Shown: piece after piece, positions 1-7,917 of the stretch
Layout of the letters: each line of letters starts with the position of its first letter
Numbering within the stretch: the stretch's first letter is position 1
Assembly (NCBI GenBank): GCA_016124575.1
Contig: WGNM01000001.1
Location: 1 to 64,000 of the forward strand
DNA: 64,000 nt
Source of the DNA: Cryomorphaceae bacterium
GTDB taxonomy: Bacteria > Bacteroidota > Bacteroidia > Flavobacteriales_D > Sanyastnellaceae
Direction: 5' to 3'
The notes under the pieces: model-generated
What the model was told of the DNA's origin: nothing
Database searches by the model: none
The model's input: only the letters and a program-made list of their open reading frames with translations
Program-made: the position numbers and the translations under genes

Positions 1-553
1 GGTTGTCCCACCCCCTGCTGCCACCTTTGATTTTGAGCAAATAGACTTCCCGTGTGAGCAGCGCTCTGAAGTAGTTGTCGGCTTCACCGGCACAGCCACC
101 ACCCTACTTTGGGATTTTGGCGATGGCTCAACATCCAGCTTTGCTGATGAAAATCATACCTACCTTGCTGGCGAGTACCAGCTTACACTCACTGCCTTTG
201 CGCCACCTTGCGCTCCCGATCAATCAGCAATCGACATTAACGTTGCCACCTACTCCACCGGATCCGGCGACCTTTCCCCCATCAACATCATCACCCCCAA
301 CCGAGACGGCATCAACGACTGTTTGTACTGGCAATCAATGCAGTACGACAACATCACGAGCTTTTCCATCAGCATTTTTAATCGCTGGGGAGTCGTGGTT
401 TACACCAGTGAAAACGGTGGATTTAGATGGTGTCCGACCGATATTGAAGCCGGCGTTTACTACTACATCGTGAGATGGTATGACGCGTGCGAGGAAAAAG
501 ACGGTGTTTTGAGTGGGGAGGTAACGGTGACGCGGGATGTTGAAGGTGGCTGA
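1..553 (+). CDS. T9SS-secreted PKD protein, C-terminal part (5' end outside window)
   Basis: An open frame in phase with position 2 runs from the window edge to a TGA at 551-553, so only the C-terminal ~183 residues are visible. It contains a PKD-type Ig-like repeat (WDFGDGST motif, residues about 38-45 of the visible part). A gliding-motility-associated C-terminal domain follows, recognisable by NIITPNRDGIND, then FNRWG and an aromatic GVYYYIVRW strand. In Bacteroidota this domain marks large surface or secreted adhesins exported by the type IX system. The last codons (DVEGG) lie at the edge of a 19-bp tandem repeat that supplies the stop. The substrate or adhesive target cannot be inferred. 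Confidence 0.85.
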   Translation, partial: VVPPPAATFDFEQIDFPCEQRSEVVVGFTGTATTLLWDFGDGSTSSFADENHTYLAGEYQLTLTAFAPPCAPDQSAIDINVATYSTGSGDLSPINIITPNRDGINDCLYWQSMQYDNITSFSISIFNRWGVVVYTSENGGFRWCPTDIEAGVYYYIVRWYDACEEKDGVLSGEVTVTRDVEGG

Positions 554-598
554 GCTCGTCGAAGGTGGCTGAGCTAGTCGAAGCCGGCTGCTGTGTTC
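542..598. repeat. 19-bp tandem repeat, three units
   Basis: Three consecutive 19-bp units (542-560, 561-579, 580-598). The first two differ at a single base (GAAGGTGGCTGAGCTCGTC and the same with TAGTC) and the third is degenerate. The first unit provides the stop codon of the upstream secreted-protein gene. Related GGCTGAGC/GTCGAAG words are common intergenic repeats in Bacteroidota; whether this one is dispersed in this genome cannot be seen here. Confidence 0.75.
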
Positions 599-617
599 GA
601 CAAAAAAGACATTGCCC

Positions 618-1391
618 CTATTGATTGGCCACCTTCCACTCAGAATATGCTTGTTCCAAAGCTTGGATAAATTGACTGCTATCTTGCGCACCAGAAACCA
701 CATACTTTCTATCGAATACAAAAAACGGAACACCACGTACTCCAAGATCCTGTGCCTCAGCAATATCGGCTTCCACAGCTTTTGCAAACGTCTCATTCTC
801 CAAAGCGATTTTCAATGCATCGATATCTAGCTTCAGCTCCACACCAATCTCAAGTAAAGTTGCTAGGTCGTTTAAATTACGTCCATCAGTAAAGTAAGAC
901 TTAAAAAGAATCTCTTCTGCCTCATCTTGCTTTCCTATCTGCTTGGCAAAATGAATCAACTGATGCGCGAGTCCGGTATTGGCGGGTCTGGCGATATCGA
1001 AATTGTACGTTAATCCAAGTCTGCCGGCGCGTTGCGTCACTTGCTCGTGAGCCGACACCGCCTCTTCCATGCTTTTCCCATATTTCTCGGCGAAATATTG
1101 GTAAGAGCTGCCTCCATAATTCGTTGGCATGTCGGGCATCAACTGAAAACTCTTCCATTCGATCTCTACATCCTTCGCTTGTGCAAATTGGCTGAGGGCC
1201 TTTTCAAATTCACGCTTGCCGATGTAGCAAAACGGACAAACGACATCGCTCCATATTTCTATTTTCATGTACTTCTCTTTAGGTGTTTGGACTTGAATGT
1301 CGGAGGTCTCAGGCATATTGATTATCGTTGACTGACCGCAAGCGACCAGACAAGGAAACAACAAAGTGAATATCAGAAACTTGACAGACAT
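618..1391 (-). CDS. DsbA-family (FrnE-like) thiol-disulfide oxidoreductase
   Basis: Thioredoxin-fold oxidoreductase of the DsbA/FrnE group. IEIWSDVVCPFCYIGKREFE holds the CPFC active site just after the first strand, and GVRGVPFFVF carries the cis-proline loop near the C-terminus. The full 257-residue frame begins with a hydrophobic stretch ending LVAC at Cys18, a plausible lipobox, which would anchor the protein outside the cytoplasm. Family members usually begin at the MKIEIW methionine (residue 42, start at 1268), giving a 216-residue cytoplasmic enzyme. The sequence does not decide between these. FrnE-type proteins act as disulfide oxidoreductases or isomerases; the substrate is unknown. 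It stands alone on the minus strand. Confidence 0.8.
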   Translation of the reverse strand: MSVKFLIFTLLFPCLVACGQSTIINMPETSDIQVQTPKEKYMKIEIWSDVVCPFCYIGKREFEKALSQFAQAKDVEIEWKSFQLMPDMPTNYGGSSYQYFAEKYGKSMEEAVSAHEQVTQRAGRLGLTYNFDIARPANTGLAHQLIHFAKQIGKQDEAEEILFKSYFTDGRNLNDLATLLEIGVELKLDIDALKIALENETFAKAVEADIAEAQDLGVRGVPFFVFDRKYVVSGAQDSSQFIQALEQAYSEWKVANQ

Positions 1392-1526
1392 AGCAAACCG
1401 GGTATTAAAACTTAAATCTGCATTTAGATTTCAGTCGTCGAAGATAGCACTTGAATTGGCTGAAAGGAATTTTCAAACTGAAAGACTTTATTGAACAAAG
1501 GCCGAAGGGTGGTTTGACACAACAAT

Positions 1527-2069
1527 TCAGTTCACATCCTCGCTAAACGCGCTAACAATTCGAAAAGTAATGGCGTTGATAAACTGGTCACAGCTAAGTT
1601 CGCTAGCGATGCGTTCGGATGAGTAATCGGTAAAGTATTTATAGAGAACAACAATGGTTTTCGTTTGATAGTGATGATTGACGGTATCGTTATTCAGTAT
1701 ATCATTCACTTGTTTTAAGTGTGTGAACATTGCAGTTTTGTGAATGGCTATATCGGTTTCGAGTTGTCTCACTGCCGCTTGATACCAATCTCTTAAAGAT
1801 CGCTCCATTAAAGCGGCTAATTCATTGAGCGCCTTCATACCGGTGGTAAAATCTAAAAAGATCTTTTCTTCCAAATGTTTTTCGTCGCCTCCAAGTCTAT
1901 AAACTCTTTTCACGCTGCGTTCAGCGAAACTGTTGAGCAATTCCCGCTCGAGATGACCGACTTCTCGCTCAGCGAAAAATTGATCTATTTCCTTGTTTAT
2001 GCGTGTCTGCAAATCTTCTCGCTTTATGTCTGTCGACGAAAATAGGAAATTCATGCAATCCTTCAACAT
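1527..2069 (-). CDS. hypothetical protein, largely helical
   Basis: A 180-residue protein that I do not recognise. It has no signal peptide or membrane segment and is rich in charged, probably helical sequence (for example the DLQTRINKEIDQFFAEREVG and ERELLNSF regions near the N-terminus). A second possible start is Met6 (position 2054). It lies alone between the DsbA-like gene and the M16 peptidase pair, transcribed away from the latter. Codon use looks like that of its neighbours. No function is proposed. Confidence 0.6.
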   Translation of the reverse strand: MLKDCMNFLFSSTDIKREDLQTRINKEIDQFFAEREVGHLERELLNSFAERSVKRVYRLGGDEKHLEEKIFLDFTTGMKALNELAALMERSLRDWYQAAVRQLETDIAIHKTAMFTHLKQVNDILNNDTVNHHYQTKTIVVLYKYFTDYSSERIASELSCDQFINAITFRIVSAFSEDVN

Positions 2070-2202
2070 CCTTGCGGTAACGCAAGCTTTAGCCTGTTAT
2101 AAAATGTTATAGCACCACTCTCATTGTCTAATTACCGCTCCTCAAAAACTGGCGGTATGAGGCACACATTGTATTATATTAGCCGACCAAATAAATGTTA
2201 AC

Positions 2203-3534
2203 ATGCGATACTTAGGGCTTATAGCTTTTACGCTTGTTGCTTTTGTGATTCAAACAAATGCACAGCGGAAGATTGATTTCGTAGAATACGATCTAAAAAA
2301 CGGATTACACGTGATATTGCACGAAGACCACAGCACTCCCATAGTTGCTGTTACCGTGATGTACCATGTAGGCTCCAAAAACGAGAACCCAGAACGTACT
2401 GGTATGGCTCACTTCTTCGAGCACCTGTTGTTTGAAGGCTCTGAAAACATTGGCAGAGGCGAATTTTCACGCTACATCGAAAATGCAGGTGGAGTATTGA
2501 ACGCGAATACAAGCAACGACCGCACATTCTATTACGAATTGTTACCATCGAACCAGCTCGAACTCGGTTTGTGGTTGGAGTCGGAACGCATGATGCATGC
2601 AAAAGTTGAACTTGAAGGCATAGAAACACAACGTGAGGTTGTGAAGGAAGAGAAGCGTCAGCGCATGGACAACCAGCCTTACGGAATGTTGTTGGCGGAA
2701 ACCATGTCGCACGCATACACCGAGCACCCTTACAAATGGACAACCATAGGATCAATGGAACACCTGAATGCTGCGAAAGAAGCTGAATTCCAACAGTTCT
2801 ATCGCACGTTCTACGTTCCAAACAACGCCATTTTGAGCATCGCTGGTGATTTCAATATTGAAGACACCAAAAAATTGATTGATGCATATTTCAGCGAAAT
2901 CCCGAAAGGCACTTTCGCCATTCCACGTCCGACAGTTGTTGAACCTACAAAAACCGCAGAAGTGCGCGACACCGTTTGGGGTAAAGACCAGTTACCACTT
3001 GTGGTGCAAGCTTACCACATTCCTGCCGAAGGCGATGACGACTACTACGCAGTGAGTATGTTGAACAAATTGCTTAGTGATGGCGGATCGAGCCGACTAA
3101 ACAAATCTGTAGTCGATGAAAAGCAACTTGCCATTTTTGCTGGAGCTTTTTCATTCGGCATGGAAGACCCGGGGCTTACCCTCACCTTCTCGATGGCGAA
3201 CATGGGTGTTGACCCATCAGAATTGGAAACTGCAGTGAATGAAGAAGTGGACAGAGTGAAGAACGAACTCATCACTGAAAAGGAGCTTCAGAAACTGAAA
3301 AACCAGATTGAAAGCGAATTTGTTGGTGGCAACGCATCGGTTGCGGGTATTGCTGAATCGCTTGCAAATTACCGCATGTACTTTGGCGATACCAACCTCA
3401 TCAATACTGAAATAGATAAGTACCTAGCCGTAACAGCTGAAGACATCCGCGCTGCTGCGCGAAAATATTACACCCCAGAAAACAGGGTCGTTTTGTACTT
3501 CATGTTCGATGAAAATGCAGCCAACGGAAACTAA
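2203..3534 (+). CDS. M16 family zinc metallopeptidase (active subunit)
   Basis: Secreted M16 (pitrilysin/insulinase-type) peptidase of 443 residues with an N-terminal signal peptide (about residues 1-20, ending TNA-Q). The inverted zinc motif HFFEH is at residues 70-74, and the distal glutamate ligand expected about 75 residues later lies in EVVKEEKRQR (E149/E150). The C-terminal half is the second, non-catalytic M16 lobe (GDFNIEDTKKLI onward). The next gene, 17 bp downstream, encodes an M16 relative without the zinc motif. That is the usual heterodimer arrangement in which one subunit supplies catalysis and the other shapes the chamber. It is probably periplasmic; peptide substrates are unknown. 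Confidence 0.92.
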   Translation: MRYLGLIAFTLVAFVIQTNAQRKIDFVEYDLKNGLHVILHEDHSTPIVAVTVMYHVGSKNENPERTGMAHFFEHLLFEGSENIGRGEFSRYIENAGGVLNANTSNDRTFYYELLPSNQLELGLWLESERMMHAKVELEGIETQREVVKEEKRQRMDNQPYGMLLAETMSHAYTEHPYKWTTIGSMEHLNAAKEAEFQQFYRTFYVPNNAILSIAGDFNIEDTKKLIDAYFSEIPKGTFAIPRPTVVEPTKTAEVRDTVWGKDQLPLVVQAYHIPAEGDDDYYAVSMLNKLLSDGGSSRLNKSVVDEKQLAIFAGAFSFGMEDPGLTLTFSMANMGVDPSELETAVNEEVDRVKNELITEKELQKLKNQIESEFVGGNASVAGIAESLANYRMYFGDTNLINTEIDKYLAVTAEDIRAAARKYYTPENRVVLYFMFDENAANGN

Positions 3535-3551
3535 CATTCAAGAAAGAAGAC

Positions 3552-5630
3552 ATGAAATTTTTTAAATATATACTACCAGCTATCATGCTCTTGGCGGCAT
3601 GCAGTGCTCCTAAGATAGACCGCTCGAAAGCTCCTGCGGCAGGACCTGCTCCTGCAATAAGTTTAGGAGAGTATTCGACTTTTAAACTCGACAACGGCCT
3701 TTCGGTAATCGTTGTGCAAAACAACAAGTTACCCCGTGTATCGTACCGAATGACATTGGATCGCGCCCCAATTTTCGAAGGGTCAAAAGCAGGCTATGTA
3801 AGCTTTGCTGGAGATTTGATGAAAACGGGAACTACCAACCGTTCGAAATCGGAGATTGATGAAGCAATAGATTTCATAGGTGGTGACTTAAACACCTTCT
3901 CTACTGGTATTTCTGGATCTTCGCTTTCAAAACACAGCGATGCCCTGTTAGAGGTAATGTCTGACGTGCTCTTGCACCCTACATTCCCAGAAGAAGAGCT
4001 CGAAAAAGCTCGCAAGCAAGCGCTTTCAGGATTGGCATCTGCAAAAACCAGCGCCGACCAAATCAGCGCAAACATTTCAAATGCTGCCACTTACGGCTTG
4101 TCTCACCCATACGGTGAAATGCAAACTGAAAAGACCACAAACGCAATTACGCGCGACGACGTGGTGAGCTACTACAATGCTTACTTCCGCCCGAACATCG
4201 CTTATTTGGTAATCGTTGGAGATGTAACTGTTGAACAAGCGAAAGAGCAAGCCAATAAGTACTTTGGTTCTTGGAAAGCTGATCAAACGCCGCGTGCAAA
4301 CTACGCAACCCCATCTAATCCTTCTGGAAATAGAGTTGTTTTTGTACCCCTCAAAGGCGCTGTGCAATCGGTAATCAATATTTGTCATACAGTTGAGCTG
4401 ACACCTGGACATCCAGATGCCATTGCCGTAAGTGTGATGAACAATATCTTGGGTGGAGGCGTGTTCGGCGGACGACTCATGCAGAATTTGCGTGAAGACA
4501 AAGCCTACACCTATGGTGCGCGTTCAAACGTGTCCCCAGATCGTATTATTGGTGAGTTTTCAGCTTATGCAAGTGTTCGCAACGAAGTAACCGATAGCTC
4601 AATAACTGAGTTTTTGTACGAAATAGATTTGTTGACACGTGAGCGCGTTGCAGATAGCACGCTTGTTTTCATCAAGAACTTCATGAACGGAAACTTTGCG
4701 CGCAGTCTGGAGAATCCGCAAACCATTGCCAACTTCGCATTGAATACCGAATTGAACGGATTGCCAAAAGATTACTACGCCACTTATCTCGGAAAATTGG
4801 CTGCAGTAACGGCTGACGACATCCTTCGCGTTGCGAAGAAATACCTAAAACCAGAAAACCTCAACATCACGGTTGTCGGCAACAAGGAAGAAGTTGGCGA
4901 AAAATTGTCGGTATTTGCTGCCAATGGCAAAGTAGAGTACTTCGATATGTATGGTCAGCCATGGAGCGACCTGATGCCTGCTCCAGAAGGTGTTACAGCC
5001 CAAACGGTGATCAACGCATACTTCAATTCAATTGGAGGCATGGACCAAATGAAAAAGCTCAACACACTCGTTGAAGTGGGTAAAATGAACCTCGGGCCTA
5101 TGGCGTTGGATTTCACACGTAAATTCAAAGACAACAACAAAATGTTGATGGTGGTTGAAATGGGCGGACAAGTATTTATGCGTCAAGCGCTTGATGGTGA
5201 GCGTGGTTCATCGAGTCAGATGGGACAAACGGAGAACGTTGAAGGTGACGAGCTTGCTGGATTGAAGAAAGAGGCCGATTTGATGTATTTGAATCGACCT
5301 GACCAATACGGCTTGACTCCTGTTTTAAAAGGAATCGGGTCTATTGATGATCAACCAGTATACGTTTTAGACCTGATGAAAGGCGGTGCGTTGAAGTCTA
5401 CTGAGTACTTCAGCGTCGAAAGCGGACGCAGATTGCGTTCTTCAGAGTCTGTCGACACGCCACAAGGCGCGATGGAAATCGTTGTCGATTATAGCAACTT
5501 CAAGACAACCAACGGTTATACCTTCCCTGCCAACATCAAACAGCTTGTTGGACCTCAGGTGATCGAAATCGTTATTGATGAAATGCAAATCAACAAACGA
5601 TTAACAGATTCCGACTTCAAAGTCGATTAA
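3552..5630 (+). CDS. M16 family inactive partner lipoprotein with extra C-terminal domain
   Basis: A 692-residue lipoprotein (LLAACS, lipid-acceptor Cys17). Residues about 40-460 form an M16 peptidase fold, but the HxxEH site is replaced (the equivalent region reads YVSFAGDLMKTGTTNR), so it should not bind catalytic zinc. The RxxY-type pair of the second lobe is visible (GGRLMQNLREDKAYTYG). Residues about 480-692 form an additional domain with beta-rich lines (FSVESGRRLRSSES; VVDYSNFKTTNGYTFPANIK) resembling LolA/outer-membrane-lipoprotein-sorting folds; this assignment is tentative. It is cotranscribed with the active subunit upstream and followed by a strong terminator. Confidence 0.9.
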   Translation: MKFFKYILPAIMLLAACSAPKIDRSKAPAAGPAPAISLGEYSTFKLDNGLSVIVVQNNKLPRVSYRMTLDRAPIFEGSKAGYVSFAGDLMKTGTTNRSKSEIDEAIDFIGGDLNTFSTGISGSSLSKHSDALLEVMSDVLLHPTFPEEELEKARKQALSGLASAKTSADQISANISNAATYGLSHPYGEMQTEKTTNAITRDDVVSYYNAYFRPNIAYLVIVGDVTVEQAKEQANKYFGSWKADQTPRANYATPSNPSGNRVVFVPLKGAVQSVINICHTVELTPGHPDAIAVSVMNNILGGGVFGGRLMQNLREDKAYTYGARSNVSPDRIIGEFSAYASVRNEVTDSSITEFLYEIDLLTRERVADSTLVFIKNFMNGNFARSLENPQTIANFALNTELNGLPKDYYATYLGKLAAVTADDILRVAKKYLKPENLNITVVGNKEEVGEKLSVFAANGKVEYFDMYGQPWSDLMPAPEGVTAQTVINAYFNSIGGMDQMKKLNTLVEVGKMNLGPMALDFTRKFKDNNKMLMVVEMGGQVFMRQALDGERGSSSQMGQTENVEGDELAGLKKEADLMYLNRPDQYGLTPVLKGIGSIDDQPVYVLDLMKGGALKSTEYFSVESGRRLRSSESVDTPQGAMEIVVDYSNFKTTNGYTFPANIKQLVGPQVIEIVIDEMQINKRLTDSDFKVD

Positions 5631-5649
5631 TCGTTTCTAAAGTATTTAA

Positions 5650-5684
5650 AAGCGTCGGTTTCAGTTTGAAACCGACGCTTTTTT
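5650..5684 (+). terminator. Rho-independent terminator of the M16 operon
   Basis: Perfect 13-bp inverted repeat (5650-5662 with 5668-5680, AAGCGTCGGTTTC arm, 5-nt loop) followed by a T run, 20 bp after the stop of the M16 partner gene. Confidence 0.93.
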
Positions 5685-5729
5685 GTTGAAATCTTGTCGG
5701 CTCATGCCATCACCACACCGCTAGTTTTG

Positions 5730-5737
5730 TAATTTTG
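5730..5737 (+). promoter_or_regulatory. -7 promoter box, leaderless start of the beta-barrel gene
   Basis: TAATTTTG matches the Bacteroidota consensus TAnnTTTG exactly and ends 4 nt before the ATG at 5742, so transcription should begin at or next to the start codon. No clear -33 TTG at the usual spacing. Confidence 0.6.
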
Positions 5738-5741
5738 AGGT

Positions 5742-6419
5742 ATGCCACGACAAACTAACTTACTTCTTTTCGCATTATTCTGCCTGACCACAATAACTGG
5801 ATTTTGCCAAGAATCAGCAGAACCTGAAGAAGCTTACACTTCTAAAAAACTCCTTTTCGGCTTCCAAATGGGATTCGAAGGTGGATTTTTATCGGGAACC
5901 GCTGCGCCATCCGACACAGCGCGCACAACATTCACCGAAGTAAACACGAAACCAGGTGTTGGCGCTTCTTTCGGCATGAGTTTCCTGATCAACTCAACGC
6001 ACAAATTCGCTTTCCGTCCCGGAGTCGCAGTAGCCATTCTCCCAACGAAAATCACGTATCGGTTCAATCACTACCAAACAGAGACACAAATCTTGTATCA
6101 CCTGTCGTCTGAGATCAATTTGCATTTCCTTTTTCGAAATCCTGCGATGACCAATAAAGGTTCGTTTATTATTGGACCTAGTGCAGTAATCAATATGCCA
6201 GCGTTGTCTGACGGACATCCAAAAGAAAGTGCTGCCTTCCCGCGTGCAGATCTCGGCTTTACCAAACCGTTAAAACTTGGAGTCGGCTTTTACATTCTCG
6301 ATTTGTTTTACGGATACGGACTGACAAGTACCATTGATTCGAAAGGCAGTGGGACATACGACCAATGGTATAAATCACTGAATCGCCATCAGATTAGTTT
6401 GCGCCTGCATTTGTATTGA
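5742..6419 (+). CDS. outer-membrane beta-barrel protein, PorT-like
   Basis: A 225-residue protein with a signal peptide (cleavage about residue 22, TGFCQ-E), alternating amphipathic strands and a terminal aromatic strand (HQISLRLHLY) typical of outer-membrane barrels. Length and strand pattern resemble the PorT family, a barrel required for type IX secretion, but PorT-like barrels are a broad group and I would not assign porT itself. The start at 5742 is supported by a -7 box ending 4 nt upstream. It is followed after 77 bp by an FtsE-like gene that has its own promoter-like box. Confidence 0.75.
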   Translation: MPRQTNLLLFALFCLTTITGFCQESAEPEEAYTSKKLLFGFQMGFEGGFLSGTAAPSDTARTTFTEVNTKPGVGASFGMSFLINSTHKFAFRPGVAVAILPTKITYRFNHYQTETQILYHLSSEINLHFLFRNPAMTNKGSFIIGPSAVINMPALSDGHPKESAAFPRADLGFTKPLKLGVGFYILDLFYGYGLTSTIDSKGSGTYDQWYKSLNRHQISLRLHLY

Positions 6420-6484
6420 GCCTTTGCCCATTGCATTTGTTCAAAAGTCGACAACACCACGATCGCCAAATGCGTTAACTCTTG

Positions 6485-6492
6485 TAATTTCG
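6485..6492 (+). promoter_or_regulatory. -7 promoter box, leaderless start of the FtsE-like gene
   Basis: TAATTTCG, one mismatch to TAnnTTTG, ends 4 nt before the ATG at 6497. Same geometry as at 5730 and several other genes of the window. Confidence 0.5.
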
Positions 6493-6496
6493 GGAA

Positions 6497-7192
6497 ATGG
6501 AATCCATCGTAAACCTTGAGAACGCAACCATAGCACAGCACGAAAACATCGTGCTAACAGATGTCAATTTGCGCATTGAGCCAGGTGAATTCATCTACTT
6601 GGTAGGAAAAACGGGCAGTGGTAAAAGCTCACTGCTCAAAACCCTGTATGGTGAATTGCCGATTGATAAAGGCGCTGCCTCGGTTTGCGGATACGACATG
6701 GGATCAATAAAGCGAAAACACATTCCCTTTTTACGCAGAAAATTGGGCATTGTGTTTCAAGATTTTGAATTGCTAACCGATCGTTCGGTGCATGAAAATC
6801 TAAAATTCGTTTTGCGTGCTACAGGTTGGAAATCCAAATCTGAGATGGATGTCCGCATAGATCAGGTGCTTTTTCATGTCGGACTTCAAACCAAAGGATT
6901 CAAGATGCCCCATGAGCTTTCAGGAGGTGAGCAGCAGCGTGTTGCCATTGCCCGTGCCTTGCTCAACGAGCCCGATTTGATTTTGGCGGATGAGCCGACA
7001 GGGAACCTTGACCCCACCACCACAGCAGGCATTTTACAACTCTTGCACGACATCAGCAAAGAAGGGAAAGCGGTTCTGATGGCTACGCACGACTACGCCG
7101 GTATGAAAAAATTCAATTCACGCACAATCATCTGCAGCGATGGGAAGTTGAAGGAAGCAACAGAAGTCGGAGGTTATACCGATTTCGTATAA
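6497..7192 (+). CDS. ftsE: FtsE-like ABC transporter ATP-binding protein
   Basis: A 231-residue ABC ATPase with Walker A GKTGSGKS (residues 37-44), Q-loop VFQDFELL, signature LSGGEQQ (141-147) and Walker B LILADEPTGN (161-170), followed by the H-loop ATHD. FQDFELLTDRSVHENL and the compact size are characteristic of FtsE, which with FtsX regulates peptidoglycan hydrolases at the division septum. No FtsX gene is adjacent, so the partner must be encoded elsewhere. That makes the symbol probable rather than certain; a LolD-type exporter ATPase is the alternative. A glycosyltransferase gene follows after 5 bp. Confidence 0.85.
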   Translation: MESIVNLENATIAQHENIVLTDVNLRIEPGEFIYLVGKTGSGKSSLLKTLYGELPIDKGAASVCGYDMGSIKRKHIPFLRRKLGIVFQDFELLTDRSVHENLKFVLRATGWKSKSEMDVRIDQVLFHVGLQTKGFKMPHELSGGEQQRVAIARALLNEPDLILADEPTGNLDPTTTAGILQLLHDISKEGKAVLMATHDYAGMKKFNSRTIICSDGKLKEATEVGGYTDFV

Positions 7193-7197
7193 TTGCC

Positions 7198-7917
7198 ATG
7201 CAACCCCTTGTTACTGTCATCATTCCCGTCTTCAACGCAGCAAAAACCCTTGAAGCGACGCTTAAAAGCGTAATTCAGCAAACGGCAACCACTGAGATCG
7301 TAGTAATTGATGGTGGGTCTACAGACGGATCTTTGGACATAATCAATACATACATCACGCACATCGCTACTTTCGTTACAGAAAGTGATCTGGGTGTGTA
7401 TGACGCCATGAACAAAGGTTTTTCAAAAGCCAAAGGCGATTTCATTTACTTCCTTGGGGCCGATGACCAACTGCATGATTCAACTGTTTTTTCTCGCTTA
7501 CTCGCGGATGTTGAACAAGCAGATCTTATTGCAGGTATCGTTCAACAGATGCCTCCCCGACACCCGCGTATCAAAGAGTGGAACAACCCGGAATGGAATT
7601 GGAAGTTGAACCTGCGACATACCCTGCATCACCAAGGTGTTTTGTACCGACGGACGGTTATGCCTGAGGTCCCGTTCGACATCCGGTATAAGATTTTAGC
7701 TGATTACGCCCTGCACCTCTCGTTGTTTAAGACGGGGCGAAGGGTTCGAATATCAGACATCCATATTGCAGATTGTGGCTCAGAAGGAATTTCGAAAACT
7801 TTCGACTCCAATCTCTACAAAGAAGAATGGCAGATCAAGAAAAATCTGCTTTCCCTGCCATGGAAGTTCTTTCAGCTATTTTGGTTGCCATTGAAATATC
7901 TGTATAAGCAGTTCTAG
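7198..7917 (+). CDS. glycosyltransferase family 2
   Basis: A 239-residue GT-A glycosyltransferase. It starts with the family 2 nucleotide-sugar strand PLVTVIIPVFNAAKTLEATL, followed by VVIDGGSTDGS and the acidic FLGADDQLHD motif (DxD equivalent, about residue 92). There are no transmembrane segments and it is probably cytoplasmic or membrane-associated. The DLGVYDAMNKG line is typical of enzymes adding sugars to capsule or O-antigen repeat units. It lies 5 bp after the FtsE-like gene and overlaps the opposing glycosyltransferase 7914-9011 by 4 bp at the 3' ends. Confidence 0.88.
   Translation: MQPLVTVIIPVFNAAKTLEATLKSVIQQTATTEIVVIDGGSTDGSLDIINTYITHIATFVTESDLGVYDAMNKGFSKAKGDFIYFLGADDQLHDSTVFSRLLADVEQADLIAGIVQQMPPRHPRIKEWNNPEWNWKLNLRHTLHHQGVLYRRTVMPEVPFDIRYKILADYALHLSLFKTGRRVRISDIHIADCGSEGISKTFDSNLYKEEWQIKKNLLSLPWKFFQLFWLPLKYLYKQF

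Noticed and set aside
75-473. 132-residue frame at the left edge
   Set aside because: Overlaps the PKD/gliding-domain frame, which has clear domain motifs. This frame is a low-complexity Pro/Ser/Thr shadow.
1032-1331. Plus-strand frame opposite the DsbA-like gene
   Set aside because: Antisense shadow of a gene with a recognised CPFC active site.
6497-7917. FtsE and GT2 as a dedicated glycan-export operon
   Set aside because: No permease gene is adjacent and the ATPase looks like FtsE; the 5-bp spacing alone does not support a joint function.
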